Positions 35,741 through 44,197 of a stretch of 49,872 bases of DNA are shown one piece after another. The notes under the pieces are model-generated. The model did not search any database. It worked only from the letters and a program-made list of their open reading frames with translations, and was not told where the DNA came from. A program made the translations under genes and the position numbers. Origin of the DNA: RGIG6353 sp964650465 (GTDB taxonomy: Bacteria > Bacillota > Clostridia > Oscillospirales > SIG627); the NCBI GenBank assembly GCA_964650465.1, contig CAZYTA010000017.1:1-49872 (forward strand), written 5' to 3'. Positions within the stretch are counted from its first letter, which is position 1; the number at the start of each line of letters is the position of its first letter.

Positions 35741-35783
35741 CCCAAAAAAGAGCAAGGCAGTCCCTTGTTTTTCGGGGACTGCC
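35741..35783 (-). terminator. Riboswitch-controlled terminator before purE
   Basis: GGCAGTCCC (35775-35783) pairs with GGGACTGCC (35756-35764) in the minus-strand RNA, followed by TTGCTCTTTTTT. Its 5' arm overlaps the last bases of the ZTP aptamer pseudoknot (CTGGGC), so the two folds exclude each other. Confidence 0.88.
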
Positions 35784-35851
35784 CAGACGGTCGGCAATAT
35801 TGTGTCCTGCTCCCCTGCGTCAATTCGCAAAAACCGTCAGTCACAGGACAC
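35781..35851 (-). promoter_or_regulatory. ZTP (pfl) riboswitch aptamer
   Basis: The minus-strand RNA has the consensus features of the ZTP class: closing stem GTGTCCTG with CAGGACAC, the TGACTGACGG block, a TGCG/CGCA hairpin, GGGGAGC, then GCCGACCGTCTGGGC forming the conserved pseudoknot part. ZTP/ZMP accumulates when 10-formyl-THF is short. Binding is expected to block the overlapping terminator and turn on purE and the genes behind it. Recognised from memory of the family consensus. Confidence 0.93.
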
Positions 35852-35854
35852 TTT

Positions 35855-35883
35855 ATTTTACCATATCTCATTGTTTTTGTCAA
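35855..35883 (-). promoter_or_regulatory. Promoter of the purine cluster
   Basis: -35 TTGACA (35878-35883), 17-bp spacer, -10 TAAAAT (35855-35860) on the minus strand. The predicted start falls at the first bases of the aptamer, so the leader begins directly with the riboswitch. Confidence 0.85.
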
Positions 35884-35931
35884 TGTTTTTAGTCGGGTAA
35901 GCCCTCGAAAAAAGGTTCTTTTTCGCAAATC

Positions 35932-36177
35932 TTACTCTTCGGGAACAACGATTTTAAAATCGCCTCTCTCTATTGCCTGAACAGCTGTCTTGACAGGCTT
36001 GTCGTCGTGCACGGGCTTTTTAACGCTGAGTCCGTTTTCTGCCTGAGCGGAAATTCTTGCCGCCTCCGCATTGTACTCATCAATTATCTCACGTGCTATC
36101 TTTGCTGTTGCAATACATACCTGATAACGGTTTACTCCGTTTTGTGTAAGCTTTTCGATTGAAGGTTCATTCATCAT
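35932..36177 (-). CDS. rpoZ: RNA polymerase omega subunit
   Basis: An 81-residue protein with NRYQVCIATAKIAREI, the family's NRF/Y-type helix, followed by a glutamine- and valine-rich tail ending in a TAVQAIERGDFKIV segment usual for omega. It follows gmk by 31 bp, the standard gmk-rpoZ pairing in Firmicutes. The first of two adjacent ATG codons is used, with AAGGAG upstream. It stabilises the polymerase core. Confidence 0.93.
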   Translation of the reverse strand: MMNEPSIEKLTQNGVNRYQVCIATAKIAREIIDEYNAEAARISAQAENGLSVKKPVHDDKPVKTAVQAIERGDFKIVVPEE

Positions 36178-36208
36178 AATAGTTTATCTCCTTTTCATTT
36201 GTGTTTGC

Positions 36209-36844
36209 TTATTCATAGAATTTTTCCAGCAGAGCATCTGTGCTTCTGCAGTATATATCAAGACCGTCCACCGATTCACCTTTGACTATTTTTATAATAG
36301 CATCGGTTACATCAACAGCTCTGTCGTTGTAGTTTATAAGTATATTTGAGTAAAGGCGTGAAAATTCAAGCTCAACCTTTGCCCGTTCCAAACGCTCAAC
36401 TATATCAGCTTCGGTATTTGTGCCTCTGCCTCTCAGTCTCGCCTCCAGAGTTTTATAATCGGGCGGTGAAAGAAACACCGAAATAAGGTCATTCTTATCA
36501 AAAAGTCCCATTATCTGCTCTGCGCCGTCTACCTCGATTTCCAGTATTACTACCTTGCCGTCCTCCATCTGCCGTTCAAGCGGCGCTTTGGGAGTACCGT
36601 AGTAATTGCCGTTAAACGTGGTGTGCTCTATCAGCTCACCTTTTTGTATCATCTCTTCAAAACGCTCTTTGGTAACAAACAGATAGTCACGTCCGTCTAC
36701 CTCTCCGGGTCTTGGCTTTCTTGTTGTTGCCGACACCGAAAAGGTGAAGGGTGATATTTCACCGGATTTAAAGGGGGTAAGAACAGTGGATTTTCCGCTG
36801 CCTGCCGAGCCCGAAACTATCAATACCTTTCCTCTGTTGCTCAT
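36209..36844 (-). CDS. gmk: Guanylate kinase
   Basis: A 211-residue kinase converting GMP to GDP. The P-loop is GSAGSGKS (residues 12-19), and TRKPRPGEVDGRDYLFV is the GMP-binding block. It starts 1 bp after the remA stop, as in the conserved yicC-remA-gmk-rpoZ order. Confidence 0.97.
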   Translation of the reverse strand: MSNRGKVLIVSGSAGSGKSTVLTPFKSGEISPFTFSVSATTRKPRPGEVDGRDYLFVTKERFEEMIQKGELIEHTTFNGNYYGTPKAPLERQMEDGKVVILEIEVDGAEQIMGLFDKNDLISVFLSPPDYKTLEARLRGRGTNTEADIVERLERAKVELEFSRLYSNILINYNDRAVDVTDAIIKIVKGESVDGLDIYCRSTDALLEKFYE

Positions 36845-36845
36845 T

Positions 36846-37106
36846 TTATTCTTCCTCTATTTCACTCTCGTCATTTGAATTTATGGCTTCTCTCAGCTTT
36901 TGAGGGCGTATTTTTGAAAGTATCACATGGTCGGAGTCGGTAAGAATTACAGACAGTGTTTTTTTACCGCCTGTTACATCTATGGCTCTGCCCTCATCCT
37001 TGGCATCCTGTACAAGTCTTTTTACAGGAGCAGTATCGGGAGATACAATGCAAACTATTCTGTCACATGCAACCATGTTCCCCGCTCCCAATGACAGCAT
37101 TTTCAT
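36846..37106 (-). CDS. remA: RemA family (DUF370) DNA-binding regulator
   Basis: An 86-residue protein (MKMLSLGAGNMVACDRIVCI...) matching RemA/DUF370, which in Bacillus activates biofilm matrix genes. The start at 37106 is chosen because AGGAG lies 7 nt upstream; the longer frame to 37184 runs through a repeat element. The C-terminus has an acidic tail (NDESEIEEE). It lies between yicC and gmk. Confidence 0.88.
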   Translation of the reverse strand: MKMLSLGAGNMVACDRIVCIVSPDTAPVKRLVQDAKDEGRAIDVTGGKKTLSVILTDSDHVILSKIRPQKLREAINSNDESEIEEE

Positions 37107-37138
37107 AAAAATACTCCTTTTTACACTATAGTAAGTTT

Positions 37139-37228
37139 CTTGAAAACAACCTCGCCGTTTTACCTTATTTTGGTGTAAACACAAACTGCGGCAGGCGGGA
37201 ATTGCCTGCGGAGACTCTCCGCTTTATT
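37139..37228 (-). repeat. Inverted copy of the AAAGCGGAGAG element between yicC and remA
   Basis: On the minus strand it reads AATAAAGCGGAGAGTCTCCGC, then GGCAATTCCCGCC, and ends GGCGAGGTTG. The yicC stop codon TAA is the third to fifth base of the element. It matches the copies at 21181 and 49694. Confidence 0.8.
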
Positions 37229-38102
37229 CAACATTCTGTATTTGTTCTCTTATTTTCTCTATTTCACTTTTTGCCTCTACCACAAGCTTGGTAATTTCAA
37301 GCTCACAGCACTTTGAGCCGATTGTGTTTACCTCTCGATTGATTTCCTGAGTAAGAAAATCAAGCTTTCTGCCCGCAGGCGCATTACTCTTCATAATGCT
37401 TCTGAACTGAGAAAGATGGCTTCCGAGCCTTGTAATCTCCTCATCCACTGCCACCTTATCGGCATAAAGCGCTACCTCGGTAATTACCCTTGTTTCGTCA
37501 TAATTAGTATTGCCGAGAAGCTCCTCAATTCTCGCACGGAGCCTTTCCTCGTAAGCCTTTACCGATTCGGGAGACAGTCTTGCAATCTCGTTTCTCAGCT
37601 CTTCTATTCTGTCAAGCTTTTCGTTAATATCGTCATAAAGCTTTTTGCCCTCGGTCTCGCGCATTCTGTCATAGCTGTCAAGAGCCGCACCCATTACCTC
37701 ACACAGAAGGGCTGTCATTTTTTCCTCGTCCTCTTCGTCGCTTTTTGTCCCCACAACATCGGGTATTTTCATAACTGTGGAAACCGCCGTATCGTCTCTG
37801 AGTCCGTACTTTTCCTTTACTTCATTGAAAACGGCAAGATAGCTTTCAAAAAGAGGATAATTGACAGTAACTTTGGTAAGCCTGTCCTCAATTATGTTTA
37901 TCGAAAGATATGCATCAACCTTTCCTCTTGAAGTATGGTTGGCTATCTCCTTTTTGATTTTGTCCTCTAAATATCCAAAGGCTCTGGGAAGTCTGACAGA
38001 TGTGTCAAGATAGCGATTGTTGACGCTCTTGAGCTCAAAGGTCAGCTCCATCCCCTCTTTTTCAAGAAGAGCTCTGCCGTAGCCTGTCATGCTTTTTAAC
38101 AT
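37224..38102 (-). CDS. yicC: YicC/YloC family endoribonuclease
   Basis: A 292-residue protein starting MLKSMTGYGRALLEKEG and carrying the C-terminal block GRKLDFLTQEINREVNTIGSK that defines the family. Family members in E. coli and B. subtilis act on RNA. It heads the yicC-remA-gmk-rpoZ run. The segment before its ATG is the shared ACACCGTAAGATAACATAAC cassette with AAGGAG. Confidence 0.93.
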   Translation of the reverse strand: MLKSMTGYGRALLEKEGMELTFELKSVNNRYLDTSVRLPRAFGYLEDKIKKEIANHTSRGKVDAYLSINIIEDRLTKVTVNYPLFESYLAVFNEVKEKYGLRDDTAVSTVMKIPDVVGTKSDEEDEEKMTALLCEVMGAALDSYDRMRETEGKKLYDDINEKLDRIEELRNEIARLSPESVKAYEERLRARIEELLGNTNYDETRVITEVALYADKVAVDEEITRLGSHLSQFRSIMKSNAPAGRKLDFLTQEINREVNTIGSKCCELEITKLVVEAKSEIEKIREQIQNVE

Positions 38103-38359
38103 TTCTATCTCCTTAAAGTTATGTTATCTTACGGTGTGTCCTTTTTGGGGGATTCTCAGAGGGACTTTTTAGCAAAAAGCCTCTCCGAACCTCCCAAAAG
38201 CATTTTGAAGTTTTTTGTCATTTATTGAAGATTTCGTTTGCGAAATCAACCATAATGTTGCCGAAGGCAACATTTCACTCATTCCGCAGGAATGAATTTC
38301 ACTTTCACAAAGTGAAAATTTCACGCAACGAAGTCGCCTTTCACGGCACCGCTTCGCAT
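38103..38359. repeat. Cassette and hairpin between rnmV and yicC
   Basis: The part 38103-38216 closely repeats 40322-40438: ribosome site, CGTAAGATAACATAAC, a GAGAGGCTTTTTGCTAAAAA hairpin, then CTCCCAAAAGCATTTTGAAG. The rest to 38359 contains short inverted pieces (GAAATTTCGTT-like, CACTTTCACAAAGTG) and no gene. Confidence 0.75.
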
Positions 38360-38929
38360 TCATAAGGTTTTCTTTGCCTCGTTGTACCATTCAAACGTTG
38401 TGACAATTGCCATTGCCTGCAAAAGCGCTGTTACACTCATATTATTCGGAAGTCCAAGCGCTTCACACAAAGCCTGCCGCCTTTGCAATGCGCCGTCACA
38501 GCCTATAAATCCGTCCTCGTAGAGCATAGCTCTTGTAAATGGCTGAGGCTCTCTTGCGGACTTGAATTGCTCAAAAAGACCTCTCGCCGTCTCTGCATCA
38601 ATACCTTCAACGCCAAGTATACCTTCCTTTGAAGGCTGTGATTTGCGGCTTTCCTTGCCGTTTACACGGGGAGTATAGATATGATAAACACCCTCTCCGC
38701 CTGTGATATTTTTTATATGGTTACGAATAACCATTCCGGCAGAATCACTGTCTGTAACAACTATTACACCGCGCTTTTTTGCCGCTTGGCGTATAAGTGC
38801 CTTTTTTTCGTGGCTTTTGAATATCCCGAATCCGTCAAGAGTAATTATATCCGCATCAAGCACCGACTCAAGCTTTATCTTGTCGTACTTGCCTTCACAG
38901 ACAACCACTTCTTTTATAGGAAGCTTCAT
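38360..38929 (-). CDS. rnmV: Ribonuclease M5 (5S rRNA maturation)
   Basis: A 189-residue Toprim protein. The metal residues are Glu12 in VCEGKYDK and Asp60/Asp62 in VVTDSDSAG, and the length fits RNase M5. It begins 5 bp after the holA stop. The C-terminal half (LQRRQALCEALGLPNNMSVTAL) matches the DUF4093 part of the family. Confidence 0.88.
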   Translation of the reverse strand: MKLPIKEVVVCEGKYDKIKLESVLDADIITLDGFGIFKSHEKKALIRQAAKKRGVIVVTDSDSAGMVIRNHIKNITGGEGVYHIYTPRVNGKESRKSQPSKEGILGVEGIDAETARGLFEQFKSAREPQPFTRAMLYEDGFIGCDGALQRRQALCEALGLPNNMSVTALLQAMAIVTTFEWYNEAKKTL

Positions 38930-38934
38930 TTTCG

Positions 38935-39978
38935 TTACCCCATTATCGCCGTTATCAATGATTCTACAAGCACATAATCGGGAGCCTTCATGCTTTTCAG
39001 CTCACCCTCGCACCGAAAAGTAAGCTCTACCGCTTTTTTCAGTGAGCCTTCGCTCCAACGGTCAAGGCTTTGCATATACTTCTTTATCTGCCATGGCAAA
39101 AAGCCCGTCAGCGACGCAAACTCATTGTCGCTCATAGTGCTTCGTGCCGATTTAAGAAGTGCCAGTCCGTTCACCGTTTTGGCAATCATTGAAACAAGTA
39201 TTATAGGCTCGATGTTTTGGGTTCTCAGATTTTCAAGTATGTTCATCGCCTCGCGGCTTGCATGGCGGATTACTGCATCAGTAAAATCCCATACCTCATT
39301 TTCTGCGCAGGGCTTGACGAAATCATCTACTATTTCATTGGGAACAGAATCAAGACCGTTGAATTTGCAGTAGGCAATAAGCTTGTCCGATTCGTTTTTC
39401 AGCCTTGTCATACTGAAATCGCACAGACCTATCATCTTTGTGATATTCACATCGCTTATTCTGACCTCGGCTGTACGGAATATTTTATCCGTCCAAGACA
39501 AAAGCTTTCCCTCGCTCTGTCTTGGGAACTCTACCATTGTCAGATTTGCTTCAAGGTCCTTGATTATCTTTCTCTCACGGGACTTTTTGTTTGGAAATTC
39601 AAGCTCGGAGGCTCTTGCAAAAATAACAAGAATAACACCCTCCTCCACACGCTTAACCGCATCAATCAGCCTTTTTTCTCCATCTTTTTTCAGCCCGAGG
39701 ATATCCATTCCCCAAACCTCTATTATTTTGTGCTCCGCCATAACCGGCAGCGAATCCACTGCCTCGTCAAGCTCCTTTAAGGTATCGTCACGCTGGAAGT
39801 CAAGAACTGTTCTGTTGAAATCGGTCATACCCTCATCTTCAACTATTTTCCTGAGCTCTCCCAAATAATAGTGCTTGAGATACTCCTCCTCGCCCCAAAA
39901 GAGATATGCTCCCTCGGGGTCAAGCTTTATTTTGTCCCTAAGCTCCTTTACCTCGTCTCTCTTTACAGGGTAAGCCAT
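38935..39978 (-). CDS. holA: DNA polymerase III delta subunit
   Basis: A 347-residue clamp-loader subunit. YLFWGEEEYLKHYYLGELRK near the N-terminus and the conserved middle (IIEVWGMDIL, SLTGFLPWQIKKYMQ) fit HolA. Its start codon overlaps the HIT gene stop as TAATG, so translation is likely coupled. Confidence 0.92.
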   Translation of the reverse strand: MAYPVKRDEVKELRDKIKLDPEGAYLFWGEEEYLKHYYLGELRKIVEDEGMTDFNRTVLDFQRDDTLKELDEAVDSLPVMAEHKIIEVWGMDILGLKKDGEKRLIDAVKRVEEGVILVIFARASELEFPNKKSRERKIIKDLEANLTMVEFPRQSEGKLLSWTDKIFRTAEVRISDVNITKMIGLCDFSMTRLKNESDKLIAYCKFNGLDSVPNEIVDDFVKPCAENEVWDFTDAVIRHASREAMNILENLRTQNIEPIILVSMIAKTVNGLALLKSARSTMSDNEFASLTGFLPWQIKKYMQSLDRWSEGSLKKAVELTFRCEGELKSMKAPDYVLVESLITAIMG

Positions 39979-40316
39979 TATGCCATACTGTCAGAGAGCT
40001 GTTTGCCTCCGAGGATATGAAAATGGAGGTGCTTTACACTCTGGCAAGCGTGGGCACCGCAATTGGAAACCACTCTGTATCCGTTTGTCAGACCCTCTGT
40101 CTTTGCAATTTGCGGAATGCACTCAAAAATATGTGCAACCGTCGCGGAATTTTCCGCATTTATTCCGTCTACCGAAGGAATATGCTCCTTAGGTATTACA
40201 AGTATGTGTGTGGGCGCCTGAGGGTTTATGTCCCTGAACGCCAGCACCTTTTCATCTTCATAAACCTTTGTTGAAGGTATATCGCCATTAATTATTGCAC
40301 AAAACAAACAATCCAT
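39978..40316 (-). CDS. HIT family nucleotide-binding protein
   Basis: A 112-residue histidine-triad protein with HLHFHIL (His96, His98, His100) and the N-terminal DCLFCAIINGDIPSTKVYED. It is a HinT-type purine nucleoside phosphoramidase by family. It has the same cassette (ACGCCGTGAGATAACATAAC, AAGGAG) upstream as yicC. Confidence 0.95.
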   Translation of the reverse strand: MDCLFCAIINGDIPSTKVYEDEKVLAFRDINPQAPTHILVIPKEHIPSVDGINAENSATVAHIFECIPQIAKTEGLTNGYRVVSNCGAHACQSVKHLHFHILGGKQLSDSMA

Positions 40317-40321
40317 ATTGT

Positions 40322-40526
40322 CTCTCCTTAAAGTTATGTTATCTCACGGCGTGTCTTTTGGGTGTTTTCTCGGAGAGGCTTTTTAGCAAAAAGCCCCTCC
40401 GAACCTCCCAAAAGCATTTTGAAGTTTTTTATAATTAATTGAAAATTTGCAAATCAACCTTAACATTGGCGTAGCCGATATATCGCTTGCCGAAAGGTCG
40501 AACATCACCTCGAAGCTATGTTGGCT
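40322..40526. repeat. Cassette and hairpin between alaS and the HIT gene
   Basis: Part 40322-40438 repeats 38103-38216. A near-perfect inverted repeat CGGAGAGGCTTTTT-AGC-AAAAAGCCCCTCCG lies at 40371-40401; no U-run follows it, so it is only a doubtful alaS terminator. The rest has no gene. Confidence 0.7.
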
Positions 40527-43142
40527 TTATTGCATCATTTCAATAAACTTAGCCTTTGCTTCGGGAAGCTTTGTTGTATCTTTACCGCCCGAGGATGCGC
40601 TATCGGGACGTCCGCCGCCGCCTCCTCCTACTATGGGAGATATTGTCTTAAGGATATTACCTGCGTGAGCCCCATTTGCAAGTGCATCCTTACCGCAGAA
40701 TGCAGCAAAGATTATCTTGCCGTCATTTACAGAATAAAGCACTCCCACAATATCCGAATATTTGTCGCGGAGTCTGTCTCCCTCTCCTCTGAGCACATCT
40801 ACCTTTGCATCCTTTATTTCTCCGAAAAGGAGTGAATACTTATCCGTCTTGACAATGGACGCTTCAAGGTCAGCGCCGGCACTTGCTGCCGCCTTTGCAT
40901 GAAGTGATTCCACCTCGCTCTTTATTTCACGAAGCTCGTTTACAAGAGCAGTAACCTTTGCGGGAAGAGAGCCTGTATCATTTGCTCTCGCAATAGTTGC
41001 ACACTCTGCAAGAAGAGCTTCCTTCTCGGCAAGCAGAGCCAATACGCCCAAACCTGTAGTGCCTTCTATTCTTCTGATACCTGCCGCAACAGATGACTCT
41101 GAAAGCACCTTGAAAAGGCCTGCTTCGGAAGTATTCTTAAGATGTGTTCCTCCGCAAAGCTCAGCCGATACATTGCCCATTCTGACAAGTCTTACTGTCT
41201 TGCCGTACTTTTCTCCGAATAGAGCCATTGCACCCATTGACTTTGCTGTCTCGGGGTCTGTTTCTATGGTTTCAACTGCGCTTGCCGCAAGGACAAATTC
41301 ATTTACAAGCTTTTCAACTGCCGCAATTTCCTCTGCTGTCATGGGAGCGAAATGCTTGAAGTCAAATCTTACTCTGTTTTCGTCAACATAAGAGCCTGCC
41401 TGCTCAACGTGGTCACCCAACACTCTTCTGAGTGCAGACTGGAGAAGGTGCGCCGCAGAATGGTTTCTTGCAATAGCGCCTCGTCTTGCCGCATCTATCT
41501 TAGCTGTAACTGTATCTCCTACGCTGACAGGAGCTGTCACCTCACAGTCGTGGAGATATACTCCGTCCTGCTTCTTGGTATCAACTACCTCAATAACAGC
41601 TTCACCCGCTGTAATAGTACCCTTATCACCTACCTGTCCGCCGCCTTCGCCATAGAATACGGTAGAATCAAGCACAATGACAGCTTCGCCCTCGCTGACA
41701 GTATCAACAAGCATACCGTCCGCAATAATAGCAAGCACCTTGCCCTGACACTCGGTTTCTGTGTAACCCTTGAACTCTGTCTTTGCAAGACCTTCAATAA
41801 GGCTTGACTGAGTGTTGTCCCAGCCGCCGCCTGCCTTGCGGTTTGCTCTTGCTCTTTCCTTCTGCTCTGTCATAAGTGCTGTGAAGGCATCGTCATCAAT
41901 TGTCATGCCGTCCTCGGCAATAATTTCGCGTGTCAGGTCGATGGGAAATCCGAAGGTATCATAAAGCTTGAAGGCATTATCACCCGAAAGAACAGTCTCA
42001 CCCTTCTCCTTTGCCTCGGCAACAAAACCCGCAAGGATAGCAAGACCCGCATCGATTGTAGCATCAAAGCGTTCTTCCTCTATGGAAAGTATCTTCTTGA
42101 TGTAGTCAGCCTTTTCACGAAGCTCGGGATATGCTCCCTCGTTGCATTCAATAACCACCTCGGAAAGCTTGTTAAGGAAAGCTCCCTTTATACCTATGAG
42201 TCTGCCGTGACGTGCCGCACGTCTGATAAGACGGCGAAGCACATAGCCTCTGCCTTCGTTTGAGGGCATAACACCGTCACCAATCATAAAAGTTGAGCTT
42301 CTGATATGGTCGGTTATAATTCTTATGGATACATCGTTGTTATAGTCTGTACCGTAGCTCTTTGATGAATATGAACAAACAGTATCAAGTATTTTTCTTA
42401 CTGTATCAACCTCAAAAAGGTTATCAACTCCCTGCATAACGCAAGCAAGTCTTTCAAGACCCATACCCGTATCAATATTCTTCTGGCTGAGTTCTGTATA
42501 ATTTCCGTGGCCGTCATTATCGAACTGTGTAAATACATTGTTCCAGATTTCCATATATCTGTCACATTCACAGCCGGGCTTACAGTCAGGCGAGCCGCAG
42601 CCGTATTTTTCACCGCGGTCAAAATATATCTCAGAGCAGGGACCGCAGGGACCGCTTCCGTGCTCCCAGAAGTTGTCTGCCTTACCCATTCTGACAACCT
42701 TTTCGGCGGGCACTCCTACCTTCTTTGTCCATATATCAAAGGCTTCGTCGTCCTCTTCGTAGATAGAGGGCCAAAGAAGCTCTGCGGGAATTTCAAGGGT
42801 CTCTGTCAAAAACTCCCACGCCCACGGAATAGCTTCATTCTTGAAATAATCTCCAAAAGAGAAGTTGCCGAGCATTTCAAAATATGTGCCGTGACGCGCT
42901 GTTTTACCAACGTTTTCAAGGTCGGGAGTTCTTATACACTTCTGACAGGTTGTAACTCTTTTTCTGGGCGGCTCCTTTGTACCCTTGAAATAAGGCTTCA
43001 TGGGCGCCATGCCCGAGTTGATGAGAAGAAGAGAGTTATCATTCTGAGGCACCAGCGAAAAGCTCTGAAGTCTCAGATGTCCTTTTGACTCAAAGAAAGA
43101 AAGATATGCTTCTCTGAGGTCATTGAGCGATGTCCATTTCAT
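40527..43142 (-). CDS. alaS: Alanyl-tRNA synthetase
   Basis: An 871-residue class II synthetase, normal for AlaS. The start at 43142 (MKWTSLNDLREAYLSFF) has AGGA 9 nt upstream; the frame could start 18 nt earlier but without a ribosome site. Motif 2 region PDLENVGKTARHGTYFEMLG, the editing-domain zinc motif HSAAHLLQSAL and CGGTHL are present. The C-Ala/DHHA1 end has GGGGGGRPDSASSGG. A conventional promoter sits 53 bp upstream and no T-box is seen. Confidence 0.97.
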   Translation of the reverse strand: MKWTSLNDLREAYLSFFESKGHLRLQSFSLVPQNDNSLLLINSGMAPMKPYFKGTKEPPRKRVTTCQKCIRTPDLENVGKTARHGTYFEMLGNFSFGDYFKNEAIPWAWEFLTETLEIPAELLWPSIYEEDDEAFDIWTKKVGVPAEKVVRMGKADNFWEHGSGPCGPCSEIYFDRGEKYGCGSPDCKPGCECDRYMEIWNNVFTQFDNDGHGNYTELSQKNIDTGMGLERLACVMQGVDNLFEVDTVRKILDTVCSYSSKSYGTDYNNDVSIRIITDHIRSSTFMIGDGVMPSNEGRGYVLRRLIRRAARHGRLIGIKGAFLNKLSEVVIECNEGAYPELREKADYIKKILSIEEERFDATIDAGLAILAGFVAEAKEKGETVLSGDNAFKLYDTFGFPIDLTREIIAEDGMTIDDDAFTALMTEQKERARANRKAGGGWDNTQSSLIEGLAKTEFKGYTETECQGKVLAIIADGMLVDTVSEGEAVIVLDSTVFYGEGGGQVGDKGTITAGEAVIEVVDTKKQDGVYLHDCEVTAPVSVGDTVTAKIDAARRGAIARNHSAAHLLQSALRRVLGDHVEQAGSYVDENRVRFDFKHFAPMTAEEIAAVEKLVNEFVLAASAVETIETDPETAKSMGAMALFGEKYGKTVRLVRMGNVSAELCGGTHLKNTSEAGLFKVLSESSVAAGIRRIEGTTGLGVLALLAEKEALLAECATIARANDTGSLPAKVTALVNELREIKSEVESLHAKAAASAGADLEASIVKTDKYSLLFGEIKDAKVDVLRGEGDRLRDKYSDIVGVLYSVNDGKIIFAAFCGKDALANGAHAGNILKTISPIVGGGGGGRPDSASSGGKDTTKLPEAKAKFIEMMQ

Positions 43143-43194
43143 GTTTGAATGTCCTTTCATTTATGTGTAATTATATTTTTCGCATATATAAGAT

Positions 43195-43223
43195 ATTGTA
43201 CACTTTTTACCACCTGCAGTCAA
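43195..43223 (-). promoter_or_regulatory. Promoter of alaS
   Basis: -35 TTGACT (43218-43223), 17-bp spacer, -10 TACAAT (43195-43200) on the minus strand, about 50 bp before the start codon. The short leader shows no T-box specifier or anti-terminator. Confidence 0.8.
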
Positions 43224-43282
43224 CAAAATCACATCTTTTATATAAAAATCTTTATACAAATTTAACATGGACAGTAAAATTA

Positions 43283-43306
43283 AAGAGGCTGTTTTTTCAG
43301 CCTCTT
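43283..43306 (-). terminator. Terminator after the HAD phosphatase gene
   Basis: AAGAGGCTG pairs with CAGCCTCTT around a 6-nt A-rich loop in the minus-strand RNA, followed by TAATTTTACT. It lies 3 bp past the HAD stop codon. Confidence 0.85.
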
Positions 43307-43309
43307 AAT

Positions 43310-44137
43310 TTATCGTGGAAAGTTGAGTTTTCCGCATTCCAACTCCTCTATTGTCTTTGCAATAGCGTGCTCGTTGTTTCCGACAGTTACATGGTCAGCT
43401 ACCGCCTTAACCTCAGGAATGGCATTTTCAACAGCAATTCCTATTCCTGCCGCACGAAGCATATCTATATCATTGTTGTAGTCTCCCAAAGCGACAGTCT
43501 TTCTTATATCAATACCCATAAGCTCTGTCATCTTTTCCAACACTGTACCCTTGCTTGTGTTCTTGGGCAATATTTCATAAAGACCTATTTCTGTTCTGAT
43601 AAGGTCATATTTGTATGCGCTGGGATGCTCGGTAAGGAGCTTTTTTACAAGCTCGAGTTTATTGGGGTCAGTGTCTCCGAAAAGTATCTTTGAAAACTCC
43701 TCCTGTACCTCATCATAAGGCTTGGTTATTAATGGGGCTCCCGTATCCTCGCGGTACTGGACCATTTTTTCATTGTCTCTGGAAAAATATGTAGTTTCGA
43801 ATGTATTAATCTGTATTCCGATATTTTCTACTCTTTCGTCAATATAGCGAACAAGCTCAAGAACATCGCGGCTTATAGGCTTTTTGTAAAGATATTCGCC
43901 TTTGTTGCAATCATAAATTGCACCGCCGTTGATACAGCCTGCAGGAGCATTTGCATGTACCTTGCGGTAAAGCTCGCCGATAACCATGGGAACTCTTCCT
44001 GTAACAAAAGTAAAAAGACCCCCCTCGGATTTAAAGTATTCTATTGCATCAATGTTCTCCTTAGATACTGATTTGTCATCCATCAACAAGGTACCGTCAA
44101 GGTCGGTACACATCAGTATTCCGTCAAATTTCTTCAT
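43310..44137 (-). CDS. Cof-type HAD hydrolase (sugar phosphatase)
   Basis: A 275-residue HAD protein of the Cof subfamily. Motif I is TDLDGTL (Asp12 nucleophile, Asp14), and motif IV is GDYNNDIDML near the C-terminus. Family members dephosphorylate sugar phosphates and cofactors; the substrate cannot be told here. It follows the AraC gene by 60-bp spacing on the same strand. Confidence 0.93.
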   Translation of the reverse strand: MKKFDGILMCTDLDGTLLMDDKSVSKENIDAIEYFKSEGGLFTFVTGRVPMVIGELYRKVHANAPAGCINGGAIYDCNKGEYLYKKPISRDVLELVRYIDERVENIGIQINTFETTYFSRDNEKMVQYREDTGAPLITKPYDEVQEEFSKILFGDTDPNKLELVKKLLTEHPSAYKYDLIRTEIGLYEILPKNTSKGTVLEKMTELMGIDIRKTVALGDYNNDIDMLRAAGIGIAVENAIPEVKAVADHVTVGNNEHAIAKTIEELECGKLNFPR

Positions 44138-44197
44138 TCGTATATCCTCTTTCTTAAAATTAACACGTCAAATTACCGGCGCTGACAGCACAGAAGA

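Noticed and set aside
40371..40401. Strong hairpin as a certain alaS terminator
   Set aside because: The stem is good, but no U-run follows on the minus strand and the same hairpin recurs within a repeat module before yicC.
43143..43282. Possible T-box leader before alaS
   Set aside because: The leader after the mapped promoter is only about 45 nt and lacks a specifier loop, the T-box sequence and a terminator.
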